64,000 nt of DNA from Littorina saxatilis (Eukaryota; Mollusca; Gastropoda; Littorinimorpha; Littorinidae). Numbering within the stretch: the stretch's first letter is position 1; every line of letters starts with the position of its first letter. The position numbers and the translations under genes are program-made. The notes under the pieces are model-generated. The model worked only from the letters and a program-made list of their open reading frames with translations. It was not told the origin of the DNA and made no database searches. The stretch is taken from positions 71,706,126 to 71,770,125 of the forward strand of contig NC_090245.1 of NCBI RefSeq assembly GCF_037325665.1. The letters are read 5' to 3'. Below are positions 12,180 through 45,301 of the stretch, one piece after another.

Positions 12180-12415
12180 TGTAAGTCCAGCAGTAGATAG
12201 GTTAAGCCTATTTTAACATACTGGAAACTGGTAATCTTCCAGTAGGTATTAATTTAGTTTTACTAAAGCCTGCTGGGACACAAGTAATGGGTTAGTGCAT
12301 TTGTAAACAGGAATCGCTTGACAAGTGGCCCCCTTCATCCCCCCCTTCCTCGTCCTGATATGGCTCTGCGTAGTCGGCTGGACGTTAAGCAACAAATAAA
12401 CAAACAAACAAACCC
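12180..12415 (+). repeat. SINE with CGTTAAGC-type 3' module, AAAC tail
   Basis: The middle (CTGGAAACTGGTAAT...TTAGTGCATTTGTAAAC) is a diverged version of the SINE at 19809-20179. The 3' module GATATGGCTCTGCGTAGTCG...ACGTTAAGCAACAAA with (AAAC)n is closer to the SINE at 50109-50388. It therefore links the two families. Confidence 0.65.
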
Positions 12416-12454
12416 TTAGAGCCAGTCAAACAGGAGTGAGTTGGAGCTAAATAA

Positions 12455-12475
12455 ATACTGTGGAACCCCTTTTTT
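12455..12475. repeat. End fragment of the CCCCTTTTAAGACC MITE
   Basis: ATACTGTGGAACCCC here and ATACTGTGGAACCCCC at 12938-12953 match the terminal repeat of the complete MITE at 54587-54785. The SINE at 12476-12893 lies between them. Confidence 0.5.
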
Positions 12476-12893
12476 AATCAATCAATCAATCAATGAGTCT
12501 TATATCGCGCATATTCCGTGGGTACAGTTCTAGGCGCTCTGCAGTGATGCCGTGTGAGATGAAATTTTATACGGCCAGTAGATTGCAGCCATTTCGGCGC
12601 ATATTTACCTTTCACGGCCTATTATTCCAAGTCACACGGGTATAGGTAGACAATTATTAACTGTGCCTAAGCAATTTTGCCAGGAAAGACCCTTTTGTCA
12701 ATCGTGGGATCTTTAACGTGCACACCCAATGTAGTGTACACGGGGGGAGGTTCGGACACCGAAGAGAGTCTGCACACAAAGTTGACTCTGTGAAATAAAT
12801 TTCCGCCGAACCTGGGATCGAACTCACGCTGACAGCGGCGAACTGAATACAAATCCAGCGCGCTACCAACTGAGCTATATCCCCGCCCCAAAA
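12476..12893 (-). repeat. Full-length tRNA-headed SINE with (ATTG)n tail
   Basis: On the minus strand: GGGGATATAGCTCAGTTGG (A-box), GAGTTCGATCCCAGG (B-box), the CAGACTCTCTTCGGTGTCC body, CACGTTAAAGATCCCACG, then TAGAACTGTACCCACGG, ATATGCGCGATATAAG and (ATTG)n. Head and tail are both present, about 418 bp. It is the reference copy for the fragments at 326-493, 8166-8660 and 18490-18877. Confidence 0.85.
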
Positions 12894-12935
12894 ACCCTCC
12901 TTTCTCAGATGCTCTGTTGATAGCCTCTGAAAATA

Positions 12936-14696
12936 AATACTGTGGAACCCCCTTTTAAGACCCTCTATTTTAAGACTCCCTCCCTTTTAAGACCTGATTA
13001 TCTTAGATTTTTGAAGGTCCACAAAAACTGCAAAGTTTGGCAAGAGTATACCAGGAGACAACAGCCGTCAGACCCCATTATAAGGAGCTCTTGATCTATA
13101 ATTGAGAGGTGTCCGTCTAACCAAAGTACACGAAACGTAGATTTCACGCTCAAGGTCAGCAGGCAACTGTGCAAAGCAGCTGCTGTGAAAGAGAGGCTGC
13201 TGAGTCACGCTGTCACACAAGTTTACGGCAGTCCCTAATTGTGCGAACTTTCCCCCCACTGTAATAAAGTTTCACAACTCTGATGAAATGATTTCAGACT
13301 TTAAAAAAAAAGATGTAAGTTTAGGTGTTTTGCTGACTGCCAATGCCAAACAACTCCCTGCACAGGGACAGGACAGGTACCATTGTACATAGATTTGCAA
13401 TTATCTATCTTATTCAACTTGGTATGTCCATTTTCTGTATGTTTTGCTTTTTAGCTTGAATTAATGATCATGACGATGTCTGTAGGAAATAACAAGAACG
13501 CTGAAGCGTTATTAATCGTAGTGCACTATTGAGGCTCACTTTTCACTGACAAGGTTACATTGCTTGTCAAATTATCTATGATGGAGTGATCTCTTTGTAT
13601 TAGACAATAAACCAGTAAGATGAAACAGTGTGTAAGATTTAATCAAGTGCTTTTTGACTGCCCTACATCAGCTCATTTTAACATACAGCTACATGAATTT
13701 TAGGTTGAATTAACAATTGCCTGTTATTTTGTCCCACATTTGTTGACAGATGTGTGGTGATAATGGTCTCTTTTCTGCTTTTCTTTCAGTTTCACATAGT
13801 GAAATATACATTATGAACAATTATTGATGTTACAGATAGCAGCTAGGCTATATCTACTTGTCAGTGATTGAATGATGCACTTTTGCGAATGTCCTGTAAG
13901 AGATCCAAGTGACAATATGAGTGACAGTACAATAAAGAGAGGACTTGAATGTGTTTATACAAGTGTGTGTGTGTGTGTGTGAAAAGCAAGTAGCTCCGCA
14001 AAAGCATTTAGCATAATCAAAAAACAAAGAGACTGCCAACGTTCGAAAAATCAGAATAAAAAAACAAGAAAGGTAGGTTGTTGGAACGTTTGTTATTGAC
14101 AAAACAATACATTCACAGGTATTTCGACCCAACGGTCTTTTAAGTGAACAGACAAACAAATATTCACACAAAAATTATCTTGATAGAATCAGTTTTCGCC
14201 CACTCGTCAGGAAGCCGAGCGAATGAATCGCTCCTAAATGTTAAATGAATGTAAACAATTTCAATTTACAGTTTCATTTTACATCAGTCATGTTCAGAAA
14301 AATTCCTGTGTCATTGTAAACAAATTCCTTCAATATATACATATATATATATTATTTGGAATTGCTTGTGATTGCACATCTGGTTTTTATTCACAAATAC
14401 TGAATTACAATTTACAGTTTCATTTCACATCAGTCATGTTCATGTGTCATTGTAAACAAATTATTTATTTAGCATAAACAAATAGCAGATGTTCACTTTT
14501 TTTCTTCCAGTAACGATGTCAAAAGGTTTTGCGCACAAATCCGATACAGTCTCGTACTCGTTTGCGAATGTCAAAATGAGAGAAGCGCAGCTCTACAAAT
14601 CTATTTTTGGAGCTTGTAGGCATTTTGAAAACATCACGTGACAGTTTTATTTTTAGAGCAATCTGCCATCGTCCCTGGTTTCGATTTACCAATGTA

Positions 14697-14745
<49 letters not shown>

Positions 14746-15270
14746 GAAATCAACATTTTCGGTTTCATCCTGGAGATCAAATATCTTGTTTTATGCAAGC
14801 CACACAAAGCTAACGCATCACACAAGTGTTTGCTGCTCTTTTTTACCATCGTAAAAATAATTTCAATCAACGATGCCGTGCGAGGGTCACATGATCAGAA
14901 TTTTGACTAAGCCTCCGCGCTTTAATGAGTGCATTTTTATATACAAAGCAGGATCTTTGATTCATACATACAAAGGACACTAAATGAATCAACATCAAGA
15001 TACTGAGTACTGATTGTAGATTCACTCATTTAAAAATCTTAAAAACACAACCTTGTGCGCGCGTAGTAATACTGTCTGAATGACCTCTTGCGAGTTTACA
15101 TGGTGGCCTCCATGCTGACGAATCGAACGACTGAATTTTTCGACAGCTGACTCTTTTGAACTGCATTGGATGTTATATCCGACTGTTGAATAGAGAAGGA
15201 GTGCTTTAAAAAAGCTCACTCCCTCACACCGTTTTTATTGCTGTCATATCCTTACAGTTTTAAATTTTAG
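12936..15270. other. Intergenic stretch between FKBP8 and USP3
   Basis: It holds a MITE end (12936-13010), a short (TG)n at 13970, a duplicated segment at 14330-14465, a 46-base (CA)n at 14700-14745, and the probable USP3 promoter just before 15271. No coding exon is visible. A polypyrimidine-poor TTTAG immediately precedes the USP3 ATG, so the first exon may be either leading or internal. Confidence 0.4.
14330..14465 (+). repeat. Dispersed duplicate flanking USP3 exon 1 (left copy)
   Basis: ATATATATATTATTTGGAAT, GCTTGTGATTGCACATCTGG, TTTACATCAGTCATGTTC and TGTCATTGTAAACAAAT match the copy at 15985-16130 in the same orientation. A partial third unit lies just before, at 14265-14330. Confidence 0.6.
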
Positions 15271-36147
<20,877 letters not shown>

Positions 36148-36645
36148 TCGGGAAGGGGGATGTTTGCTGAAACTAGGATGTAGGTTGATGAGACTGTTGG
36201 ACTGAAGAGGAACAGCTACGGTAGTGGTTTTTGCCAGATGCACAGTTTCTGAGAAGCAAAAGGTGTAGGTTTATGAATGTTAGTAGTGCAAAACACCATA
36301 TTTGAATTGCTGCATCAAGTTGAGGTTGGGAAGAAAGTGTATGGCTCATTAGTATGAAAAAAACACTGGCATATCAAAGCCTGAATTATCTGAAGTAATC
36401 AAAGAAATACCTGTACCAGAATAGACATCGGCTTTAAGTTTTAGTTTTGCTCACTTTTACCCCTTTTTGTTGTAAGTAACGAAGAGAGCTTAATTAATGC
36501 ATGACCTTACTTGGTATCCTTACAAATCTTTTAAATGAGTTTTGGAATTTTCAAATAGATTATTAGAGTAATTTTAACCTACTCACAAAATTAATGCTTA
36601 CTGCACTGCCTAAAAGCTGAATATGTTTATGATGGTGGATGAAAT
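36148..36645 (+). other. USP3 3' untranslated region
   Basis: No coding sequence. No canonical AATAAA occurs close to the stop; the nearest clear one is at 37467-37472, beyond a SINE, with another at 41179-41184. The true poly(A) site is not fixed by sequence. Confidence 0.45.
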
Positions 36646-36990
36646 GTTCTTTCTTTCTTTATTTGGTGTTTAACGTCGTTTTCAACCACGAAGGTTATAT
36701 CGCGACGAGGGAAAGGGGGGATAGGGGAAAGGGGGGAGATGGGATAGAGCCACTTGTTAAGTATTTCTTGTTCACAAAAGCACTAATCAAAAAATTGCTC
36801 CAGGGGCTTGCAACGTAGTACAATATATGACCTTACTGGGAGAATGCAAGTTTCCAGTACAAAGGACTAAACATTTCTTACATACTGCTTGACTAAAATC
36901 TTTACAAACATTGACTATATTCTGTACAAGAACCACTTAACAAGGGTAAAAGGAGAAACAGAATCCGTTAGTCGCCTCTTACGACATGCG
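36646..36990 (-). repeat. SINE (GACGTTAAAC family), 5' truncated
   Basis: (CTTT)n, TTTGGTGTTTAACGTCG and the body to GTCGCCTCTTACGACATG match 19809-20179 inverted; the CCGCGGG head is lost at 36990. Confidence 0.85.
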
Positions 36991-37942
36991 GGGTGCAGAG
37001 AAATAAGGATGTGGAAAAGAAGACTTTTGGTAAGTGAAATAAAGGTGATGGATCCAGTCAGATAGAAATAAGACAACAAGAAAAGAATTGGAAATCTGCA
37101 GGGAATAGTAAGGAGAGTTTTCTTGGAAGGAAATATAGGTGAAAGGACTGGTAAGGCAGAAATAAGACAAAAGAAGAGAAGTAAAGGGGTGGGGTAACTC
37201 TGTTTAAACGCTCCCGCCGCGTGAAGGCGACCCCATGGGAGCGATGAAATGTTTAAAGTATGGTGGTGAGTGCACAGCTCAAATTTGTGTTATTCCATTT
37301 CCAATCATGAGTGCTTTAGGTGTAGGCTGAAGTAAATTGACCATTGTGATTGGTAGCATTACAGGAATTGTGATCATCAGAGCTATTTTTATGCCTTGTA
37401 GTTTTACTCATAACTTAAGGAAATGGTGGGTTGTGAAGGTTTCTTTTAGAGGGATCGGGGGTTCCCAATAAAAAATTTCTTTAATAAGACGAACAAAACA
37501 ACCCTCAATTTTGTTCTTACTTGTATACAATGAGTTCACATTCAGTTCATAACCAGCAGTGGATATAAACTGCATCATTAAAGAATTAAACCCAGTGACA
37601 AACTGTGTTTTCTAGGATCTCATTCAGTGTTTGTGTCATGCACAAAACTACAGAGGGATCGACCAGTATACTACATGTACTGGAAAAGGCTGGCATTGTT
37701 AGCATTGGTCAGTGGATACCTTTTAGTGCCGAGCCAGTAAATCATTGTTCCCTCATCACTGTTCCAAGTTTTGTTATGATGTGTAAAGGAGTGGGAACAG
37801 TTTTTGTCCGTTAGGAGAGAGTTGGTTTTTATGTTGTGTATGTGAGTGTCTGTGTGTCAGAAACCTGTGACTTTGTGAGAAGGAAATGGTGAATATGTGT
37901 GGACTTGTGAATATTTGAGATGCTTAAGTCATGAATATTGTA

Positions 37943-38451
37943 CTAGATGAATACCCGCTTCGCCGGGAAGAAGTAGAGCGGAATACCCGGCTCTGCCGGT
38001 TGAGTGGCGCACCGTACGCGATTGACGCCACACGAAGGAAGGGAGATAAACACGCAAAACACTGGAGAAAATTAGGAGCGTTGTGGACAGTGACCTTCTA
38101 AAAATAGTAACGGGAATATGGATTGAGTGTTGTGGAGAGTGACCTTCTAAAAATAGGAACGGGAATATGGATTGAGCGTTGTGGACAGTGACCTTCTAAA
38201 AATAGTAACGGGAATATGGATTGACACCACACGAAGGAAGGGAGATAAACGCAAAACACTGGAGAAGATAAGGAAGAGTTACTGGGAATGGATGAACAGA
38301 AAAACCAAAATCGGTTCAGCGCTGCGCGCTGAGAGCACGTGTTGAAAATTTTCATCAGATTGTGTCCGGGGTGTACCTGAATATGCCCACCAAATTTGAA
38401 GCAGATCCATCGAGAACTTTGGCCATGCATCGTGAACACACACATACACAT

Positions 38452-38538
<87 letters not shown>

Positions 38539-38585
38539 GACAGACAGACAGACAGACAGAAGTCGTATATATATATATATATAGA
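37943..38585 (-). mobile_element. Non-autonomous Helitron, complete, 643 bp
   Basis: On the minus strand it starts TC (38585-38584, TCTATATATATA) and ends CTAG (37946-37943). A hairpin CCCG-GCGAAG-CGGG stands 8 bases before the CTAG. Flanking bases are A on the 5' side and T on the 3' side, the A/T target of canonical Helitrons. The interior has (TCTG)n next to (TG)n (38451-38560) and three 49-base tandem units (38078-38224). It encodes no RepHel. A second copy's 5' half is at 63768-64000. Confidence 0.85.
38451..38560. repeat. (CA)n-(CAGA)n microsatellite inside the Helitron
   Basis: About 84 bases of CA followed by seven CAGA units, adjacent to the (TA)n at the Helitron 5' end. Confidence 0.95.
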
Positions 38586-38861
38586 TTATAAGGTGAGGAT
38601 TGTGAGCATCTCTTGTGGACGAGTACACCTGACATTCAAGACTTGTGTGTTAGAAGACAACGGTCACAGAAAGGAATGTCTCCTTCTATTTTCGTCTGAA
38701 TCAGTTGTGTTCATTTCATGTTGTTTGTGTGAATATGGTATGTGCTAATGCTTCCTTTGAGATTATTACATGGCAGTTGTTTAGAGTGGATGTATGGATT
38801 TTATTCTGGAGCAACTGAAGGAGTTCTGTTTGCTTATGGCTTTCCGGAACATGATGTTTGT

Positions 38862-38953
38862 GTGAATATGTGGTACATAATTGACTAATTGGGAGTGTGA
38901 TGGCCAGGTGAATATGTGGTACATAATTGACTAATTGGGAGTGTGATGGCCAG
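38862..38953 (+). repeat. Perfect 46-bp tandem duplication
   Basis: GTGAATATGTGGTACATAAT...GGGAGTGTGATGGCCAG occurs twice, 38862-38907 and 38908-38953, without mismatch. Confidence 0.95.
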
Positions 38954-38983
38954 TGCTATCGCATACATTGAAAGTCCAAGTAA

Positions 38984-38986
<3 letters not shown>

Positions 38987-39048
<62 letters not shown>
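38987..39048. repeat. (CA)n microsatellite
   Basis: About 62 bases of pure CA repeat in intergenic DNA. Confidence 0.95.
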
Positions 39049-39050
<2 letters not shown>

Positions 39051-40390
39051 TATGCATACACAGTGGCAGAGGTTTACATGGAAATGCTTGTCTGAATGTT
39101 GTCTTCCAGAGCAGAACACTTTTTCAGATACTTGTGTGACTTTGAAGGATGCCAGAAAGTAAACTCAAAAACATGATTAAGGTCACCTGCTGAATAATTT
39201 TGAAATTTTTGATCATACACATAATATTTATTTTTCTGAGGTGTAACGTAGGGGCTCGAGGCCAACAAAAATCTTTGATAAGGTAGGCTAGAAGTAGTTT
39301 ATTACTTAAGGATGAGAATGTAACATCTTAAATTCCTTATCTGAATTTCATTGGTGATTGATATCGTTAGTTATAAATGGCTATTATTTTTATCTGAAAT
39401 TCAGCTCCGCCTGTACATTTCAAAGTTGCTGGTATGGTCAATACATGTTTTAGTAATCACACCTTTGCTGTGTAACCACTAGATTATCAGTTTCTTCCCT
39501 ATCGACTAAGAGTGGTACCTATGATAAAATGACGCCTTAGTTTGATATCACGCAGTGTGTCCACGGATTGCAAGTGGCATTTGATGACGGAATATTTTTG
39601 TCATGTTTATGGAAAAAGGACAACTGGATGTGACCTTTTGCAGGGATGTGTACAGTGAGTGGGATCTTGTATTTCAGATAGATCTGTGCATGTAATCTTG
39701 ATGGAGATCCAATGCTTGGAGGCCTTTTTTTTTAATGTACGTTCACTAAATTTTGCAAAGGAAAATCTGATTGTTTCCTTGTCAGTGATTTCTTCATGAG
39801 TTGGTTTACTTGTTCATTTGTCATTTGTTTTTATGGTCTTCCTTGAAGGACTTCCTGGAAATGAGAATCTCACCTCAAAGCTTGAGAATTTAGTGAATAA
39901 TGGTATTTAGTTTCATATTTTCATTTTCGCTTTTGATGAACTTATTCTTGATATTTGTTTAAGTTTCAGAGGGTTTAAGATTTCTTTTGAAAATAATGAG
40001 GAGAAATGTTTGTGTCTGTAAAAATTTGTATTTGTTTTTGTGTCAAGGTAGTTTAAAAGCTATTCACATGCTTTGTTAGTATGAGGGATTTGTGTTCATG
40101 TAACGTATTTTTCAACAGTGGCTGATGCGGTTGCTCATTGTTCATGAACGAGTGCCCTGTTGAGAAGGAATCGCCATTACCTTTATGTGTGTGCAACCCA
40201 TTTCTTCCGTCGCTTTGCTGTCGCATTTAGGGAGATTTTACCTCTTGCTGTTCAACCTGAAGTATTGTGGACGCAACATTTCGTATCATGCTTTTGCTGT
40301 TGTTGTTGGACAGTGATTGTTTGAGAGACTGTGACTCACCTAACATCCCATGCTGAGTTTTGCTCCACACTGTGATAAGTAGCCACATGG
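39049..40390. other. Intergenic, no feature seen
   Basis: AT-rich single-copy-looking DNA. No exon, SINE or inverted repeat is recognised. It could still be distal USP3 3' UTR. Confidence 0.4.
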
Positions 40391-40625
40391 GTGTCCACAC
40401 AAATGTACATGTGTGTACATGTATGACGTCTGTCCACACAAATGTACATGTGTTTACATGTATGACGTCTGTCCACACAAATGTACATGTATGACGTCTG
40501 TCTACACAAATGTACATGTGTTTACATGTATGACGTCTGTCTACACAAATGTACATGCGTGTACCATGAACATGTATGATGTCTGTCTACATGAATACAT
40601 GTGTGTACTGTGTACATGTGTGACC
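40391..40625 (+). repeat. Minisatellite, unit about 30-44 bp
   Basis: Five to six units of GTC(C/T)ACACAAATGTACATGT with GTTTACATGTATGACGTCT; alternate units lack the internal ACATGTGTTT. The last units decay into ATGAATACATGTGTG. Confidence 0.8.
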
Positions 40626-40649
40626 TCTAGTGGGCTAAGTCTTCTACTT

Positions 40650-41536
40650 GAAGTCATACCCCCCTCATTTCAAAAGTAACCTGTGGCCAAGATACAGTAT
40701 TACTGATTTTTTTTGGCTTTTGCACATCTTGGACCAGTTTGATGATCTACTTTATTGTCTGAATAGGAGTAGTTTAAAACACTAGGGAATGGTGAGATTT
40801 GAACTGTGCTTGTTTTTTAGACTGTTCATGTTTCAGAAAGAAAACAAGAGATTGGAGAGTATCAAGTTGTACATCTGTAAAATACGAGTTTTTCTGAATA
40901 TGAGAAATGTTGAACACTGGATATTTCATACTACTTAAAAATGATTATCGTTTACTTAAACCTTAGAACTAGCACTCTTGTTTACATTGAAGTGACAGTA
41001 GCTTCAATATTTCTCCTGTCTCGAAGTTTGTTTGCAGAACGATGGTTTACGTGAAAAGGAGGGTATTTTTGAAAGCAGACATTAAACCTTTACAAATTTT
41101 GGAGGGGGTATGTATGGCCTGTCTTGTTTCCATTGTGGTGTAGTAAACAACACATATCATTTTTGTTGCTAGCTGAGCAATAAAAAGACCTTTCACAATA
41201 ATAATATCTTTGTTCATGTATTGTATGTGTGAATTTTAACAAAGCGACCTACTGCTACTTAAACCAGATGTGTTCATTCAGGGTTTGTGTGGGAAATGGG
41301 AACTTGTTTTTAGTATTGTGAGTGTGTGTGCAGCTAGGTCATGCTTATCATATATTTTTGTTTTAATTAGTGATGTTTGATGATGCATTCCAGTTTAAAA
41401 GAAGCATTATTTTGATGACATTCTTGGCTCAGCTTAGGTAACATGTTGTAATGATAGTTGTTGGAAAGTTTGCGTTTATTGACCTGTGTATTTCCCACTA
41501 AACAATTAGCTATGGTCTTTGCATTCACATTAAAAA
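40650..41536. other. Intergenic, no feature seen
   Basis: No coding or repeat signal beyond an isolated AATAAA at 41179-41184. Confidence 0.35.
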
Positions 41537-41924
41537 ACAAGAGGCGAAGCCTTCAAGGCTCACATAAGAAATCGACAAACAGTAACACAAACTCAATCAC
41601 TCCGTCACACATACACACACACACAGTAAGCATAGGTGACACTGTGCAAGAAAGCGAGACACTAGATCTAGATCTGTCTGTCTGCATGTAGCCTACTTAC
41701 AGGGACACGACTGCCAACTAGTCTCGGCCCGCTCAAAATAACAATGACCGAGACTTTCAGTAATTCCTTCGCGTGACGTCTAACCCTCTTACGTCATAAT
41801 GTGACGTCTTCAAATGACGAAATGTTAAAGTTTCTACCACAGACATACACACGCACACACACACACACGCGCGCACGCACAGACAGACAAAGTTAGCATC
41901 GCATAGGCTACACTTACGTGAGCC
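41537..41924 (-). mobile_element. Family 2 Helentron-associated-like element, second copy
   Basis: Minus-strand start GGCTCACGTAAGTGTAGCC, (TG)n-rich tracts, GAAACTTTAACATTTCGTC and GATCTAGATCTAGTGTCTC in the middle, end TGAGCCTTGAAGGCTTCG, CCTCTTGT. It matches 6609-7003 along its length. On the minus strand its 5' end follows the 3' end of element A copy 3 after a single T. Confidence 0.8.
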
Positions 41925-41925
41925 A

Positions 41926-42834
41926 ACAAGTCGCGTAAGGCGAAATTATAACATTTAGTCAAGCTGTCGAACTAACAGAATGAAACTGAACTCACTGCAT
42001 TTTTACAGCAAGAGCGTATACTCGTAGCATCGTCAGTCCACCGCTCGATGCACAGGCAGTCAAATTGACAAGAAGAGCGGGGTAGTAGTTGCGCTGAGAA
42101 GGATAGCACGCTTTTCTTTATCTCTATTCTTTTTAACTTTCTGAGCGTGTTTTTAATCCAAACATATCACATCTATATGTTTTTGGAATCAGGAACCCAC
42201 AAGGAAAAAGATGAAATTGTTTTTAAATCGATTTCGGAAATTTTATTTTAAAACTAATTTTTATATTTGTAATTTTTAGAGCTTGTTTTTAATCCGAATA
42301 TAACATATTTATATGTTTTTGGAATCAGAAAATGATGAAGAATAAGATAAACGTAAATTTGGAGCGTTTTATAAATTTTTTTTTTTATACAATTTGCAGA
42401 TTTTTAATGACCAAAGTCATTATTTAATTTTTAAGCCACCAAGCTGAAATGCAATACCGAAGTCCGGCCTTCGTCGAAGATTGCTGGGCCAAAATTTCAA
42501 TCAATTTGATTGAAAAATGAGGGTGTGACAGTGCCGCCTCAACTTTTACAAAAAGCCGGATATGACGTCATCAAAGGTATTTATCGAAAAAAAGAAAAAA
42601 ACGTCCGGGGATATCATTCCCAGGAACTCTCATGTCAAATTTCATAAAGATCGGTCATGTAGTTGCGGCCCTATGCTCTACAGGAATAAGTCAAGTAAGT
42701 CAAAGTCATGTAGTTTGGTCTGAATCGCTCTACACACACACAGACAGACGGACACACACACACACATACACCACAACCCTCGTCTCGATTCCCCCCTCTA
42801 CGTTAAAACATTTAGTCAAAACTTGACTAAATGT
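41926..42834 (-). mobile_element. Element A, copy 3, complete
   Basis: Minus-strand copy, about 909 bp, starting ACATTTAGTCAAGTTTTGAC and ending TTCGCCTTACGCGACTTGT. It carries a roughly 20-base local duplication containing AAGTCATGTAGTT near 42690-42716. All conserved family blocks are present. Confidence 0.85.
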
Positions 42835-44072
42835 TAAAAGAAGTCCCACTTTGACAGCGTATCTTGATGCAGGTTATGTATTTTTGCATTAGCCTTTCTG
42901 ATATTTCTTGCATATTCAAATTAAAATTTGAGATTTTTTTTGTGGTAGTGGATTTCAGACTGGTTTTTATGTCAAGAAGTATTATTTTGATAGAATATTG
43001 AGTAAAACAATGCATTTGAAAGATGGTTGTATGCTGTGACGGTTCGAGTTGTATGTGTGCTTTGCGTCTTGATGCTTGTGTATTGATTGTATTGCCCAAA
43101 GCTCAGAAGGTAATAATGTACAGCTTTTTTTTCTCGTAACACTTGTCACTGACTGGAGAGGATGTGTGTGAGAGATAATTGGAAACATTGGAAACAAACT
43201 GAAGGAAACAAATAAAGAAAAAATGATGTCTGTCAGTTTTGTACTTATTGTTAGTGTAAGAGTGAGCGCCAGGCAGTTCATCCCCCTCACATAAACACAC
43301 ACACACAAACAAAGGCAGTTAGTATTATTTATTGTTCTTTTCAACATTGTTATCATAATTATAAATACTTGTGTTGTAAAAGTTCAACCATTCATGCATC
43401 TTTCTTTCATTACTCTCTCAACATGTAGAATGTACATTAGCATCTTAACTGATCAGAAAAAAACCCAGAAAGTACTCTCCAATTGCATGTCTTGCAGCTA
43501 TCATTACTGCACTTCTTACAAAAACATGCTTTCCTTAAAGAAAAGAAAGAAAAAAAGAATTGACAACAGCAACTAATGGCATAGAAACGCTCTTTTTTTT
43601 TTTAACTCAAGCACTCCTTCATTCCCAGTCCCAACGATTATAGCGATAAATAAGTTAATCATGGCAAGTTATGTTGCAAATTTGTACAAGTCGGCTTTAC
43701 AATGCATGGAAGGTCAAGCCCCTTCCTCTCTTAACAAAAATAATAAAGAAACAAAATTGCATCACAACACTTATCCACCCTGAGCTAGTAAGAAATGCAG
43801 TAAACTTGTTCGTTGTTCTGAAAACGTTCAGCGTAGATCCAATCATCTGGCATAGTACACAGCTTGGTGTTATCTAACATTTTCTTGAAAGACGTAGTTG
43901 TACTATACTGGGTTCTTAGAAAAAGGTCACACAGTCTTGCAATGAAATCTTTTCCCTTTTTTGTATCAACACCAATAGAACTCTTGAATAGTCTGCTTGC
44001 TGTGAAGTCGCTGATAGGCCAGGTAAATGTTACACCTGTCGCCCCTATGGCAGTGATACATCTGGTCTTTCA
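42835..44072. other. Intergenic, no feature seen
   Basis: No exon or repeat is recognised apart from a short (CA)n near 43300. Confidence 0.35.
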
Positions 44073-44342
44073 AGCATGGGAATTGTCTGCCAATTTTTTT
44101 TTGTTCCGCCGAAAAAGCAAAAATGTCCGCCGAAAAAATAAATGAGGGAGGCAAAAATGGTTCTAAAAACGGAATATAATGGCAAACTTGGAGCTCAGAT
44201 TACACCAAATTGCACCATTTGGGTTCTTTGGAGAGAAAACAATTTCGGGGGGCCTCCCTAGTAAGGCTAAGCGCTTCGCGCCGTCGACTTTGCTATTACT
44301 GAAATATTTTCAGCCTTTTTGACTCTTTTCAATTCCCATGCC
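44073..44342. repeat. Short TIR element (GCATGGGAATTG)
   Basis: AAGCATGGGAATTG at 44073 is inverted as CAATTCCCATGC ending at 44342. The interior has two GTTCCGCCGAAAAA / GTCCGCCGAAAAAA direct repeats and AAGCGCTTCGCGCCGTCGAC. About 270 bp, no coding. Confidence 0.55.
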
Positions 44343-44725
44343 TGTCTTTAAATCTACATATACTGAACCTTTTCAGCCACTTGCAGATATACTATCGCGT
44401 CTAAGCCAAGACAAACGAGTTGAGTAAATGATAAGTAGAAAAGGTTAATATCAGTTTTATATATTGACATACTTAAATGAAAATTGAAATACTGTTTTTT
44501 TGTCCACAAGCCATGTTTTAAGGGAAAACTATAACAGTGGCTAAATGTTTTCATTTTAGCCAGTCTTTACAGTATATATAAAGGTACAATATGAGTAAAC
44601 AAAAACAAATTATATTCAGTTAAACAAAGCACTGGTTAATGTAACTCAATAACACTTTAAGTCCAAACAAGGAACAGCTAAATAGGAGTATGCCTTTAAG
44701 TTACCTACTGTTAAAGACCTCGCAC

Positions 44726-44781
44726 ACCAGAACCTAAAATGACAAGGCTATGTACCAGAACCTAAAATGACAAGGCTATGT
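44726..44781 (+). repeat. Perfect 28-bp tandem duplication
   Basis: ACCAGAACCTAAAATGACAA with GGCTATGT occurs twice in a row. Confidence 0.95.
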
Positions 44782-44910
44782 GGTTACTGTAATTTTCTGA
44801 CTGGAAGGCCAATCAAAGGGGGCAACCACTCACTTTTGGAACAAAAATGAATTTGTCCATACATAAAACCCTAACACGTATAAGGCGCACTACAAAACTG
44901 TGACGTCACT

Positions 44911-45289
44911 TTTCTTTCTTTCTTTTTTTCTTTATTTGGTGTTTAACGTCGTTTTCAACCACGGAGGTTATATCGCGACGGGGAAAGGAGGGAGATGGGA
45001 TAGAGCCACTTGTCCATTGTTTCTTGTTCACAAAAGCACTAATCAAAAATCTGCTCCAGGGGCTTGCAACGTAGTACAATACATGACCTTACTGGGAGAA
45101 TGCAAGTTTCCAGTACAAAGGACTTAACATTTCTTACATACTGCTTGACTAAAATCTTTACAAAAATTGACTATATTCTATACAAGAAACACTTAACAAG
45201 GGTAAAAGGACAAACAGAATCCGTTAGTCGCCTCTTACGACATGCTGGGGAGCATCGGGTAAATTCTTCCCCCTAACCCGCGGGGGGGT
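44911..45289 (-). repeat. SINE (GACGTTAAAC family), full length, perfect TSD
   Basis: Full head-to-tail copy on the minus strand, flanked by a perfect 12-base duplication TGTGACGTCACT (44899-44910 and 45290-45301). Its sequence is very close to 47079-47445, which indicates recent insertion. Confidence 0.9.
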
Positions 45290-45301
45290 TGTGACGTCAC
45301 T

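Noticed and set aside
40391-40625. CRISPR-like repeat-spacer array
   Set aside because: Units are contiguous tandem repeats without unique spacers, in a eukaryotic intergenic region.
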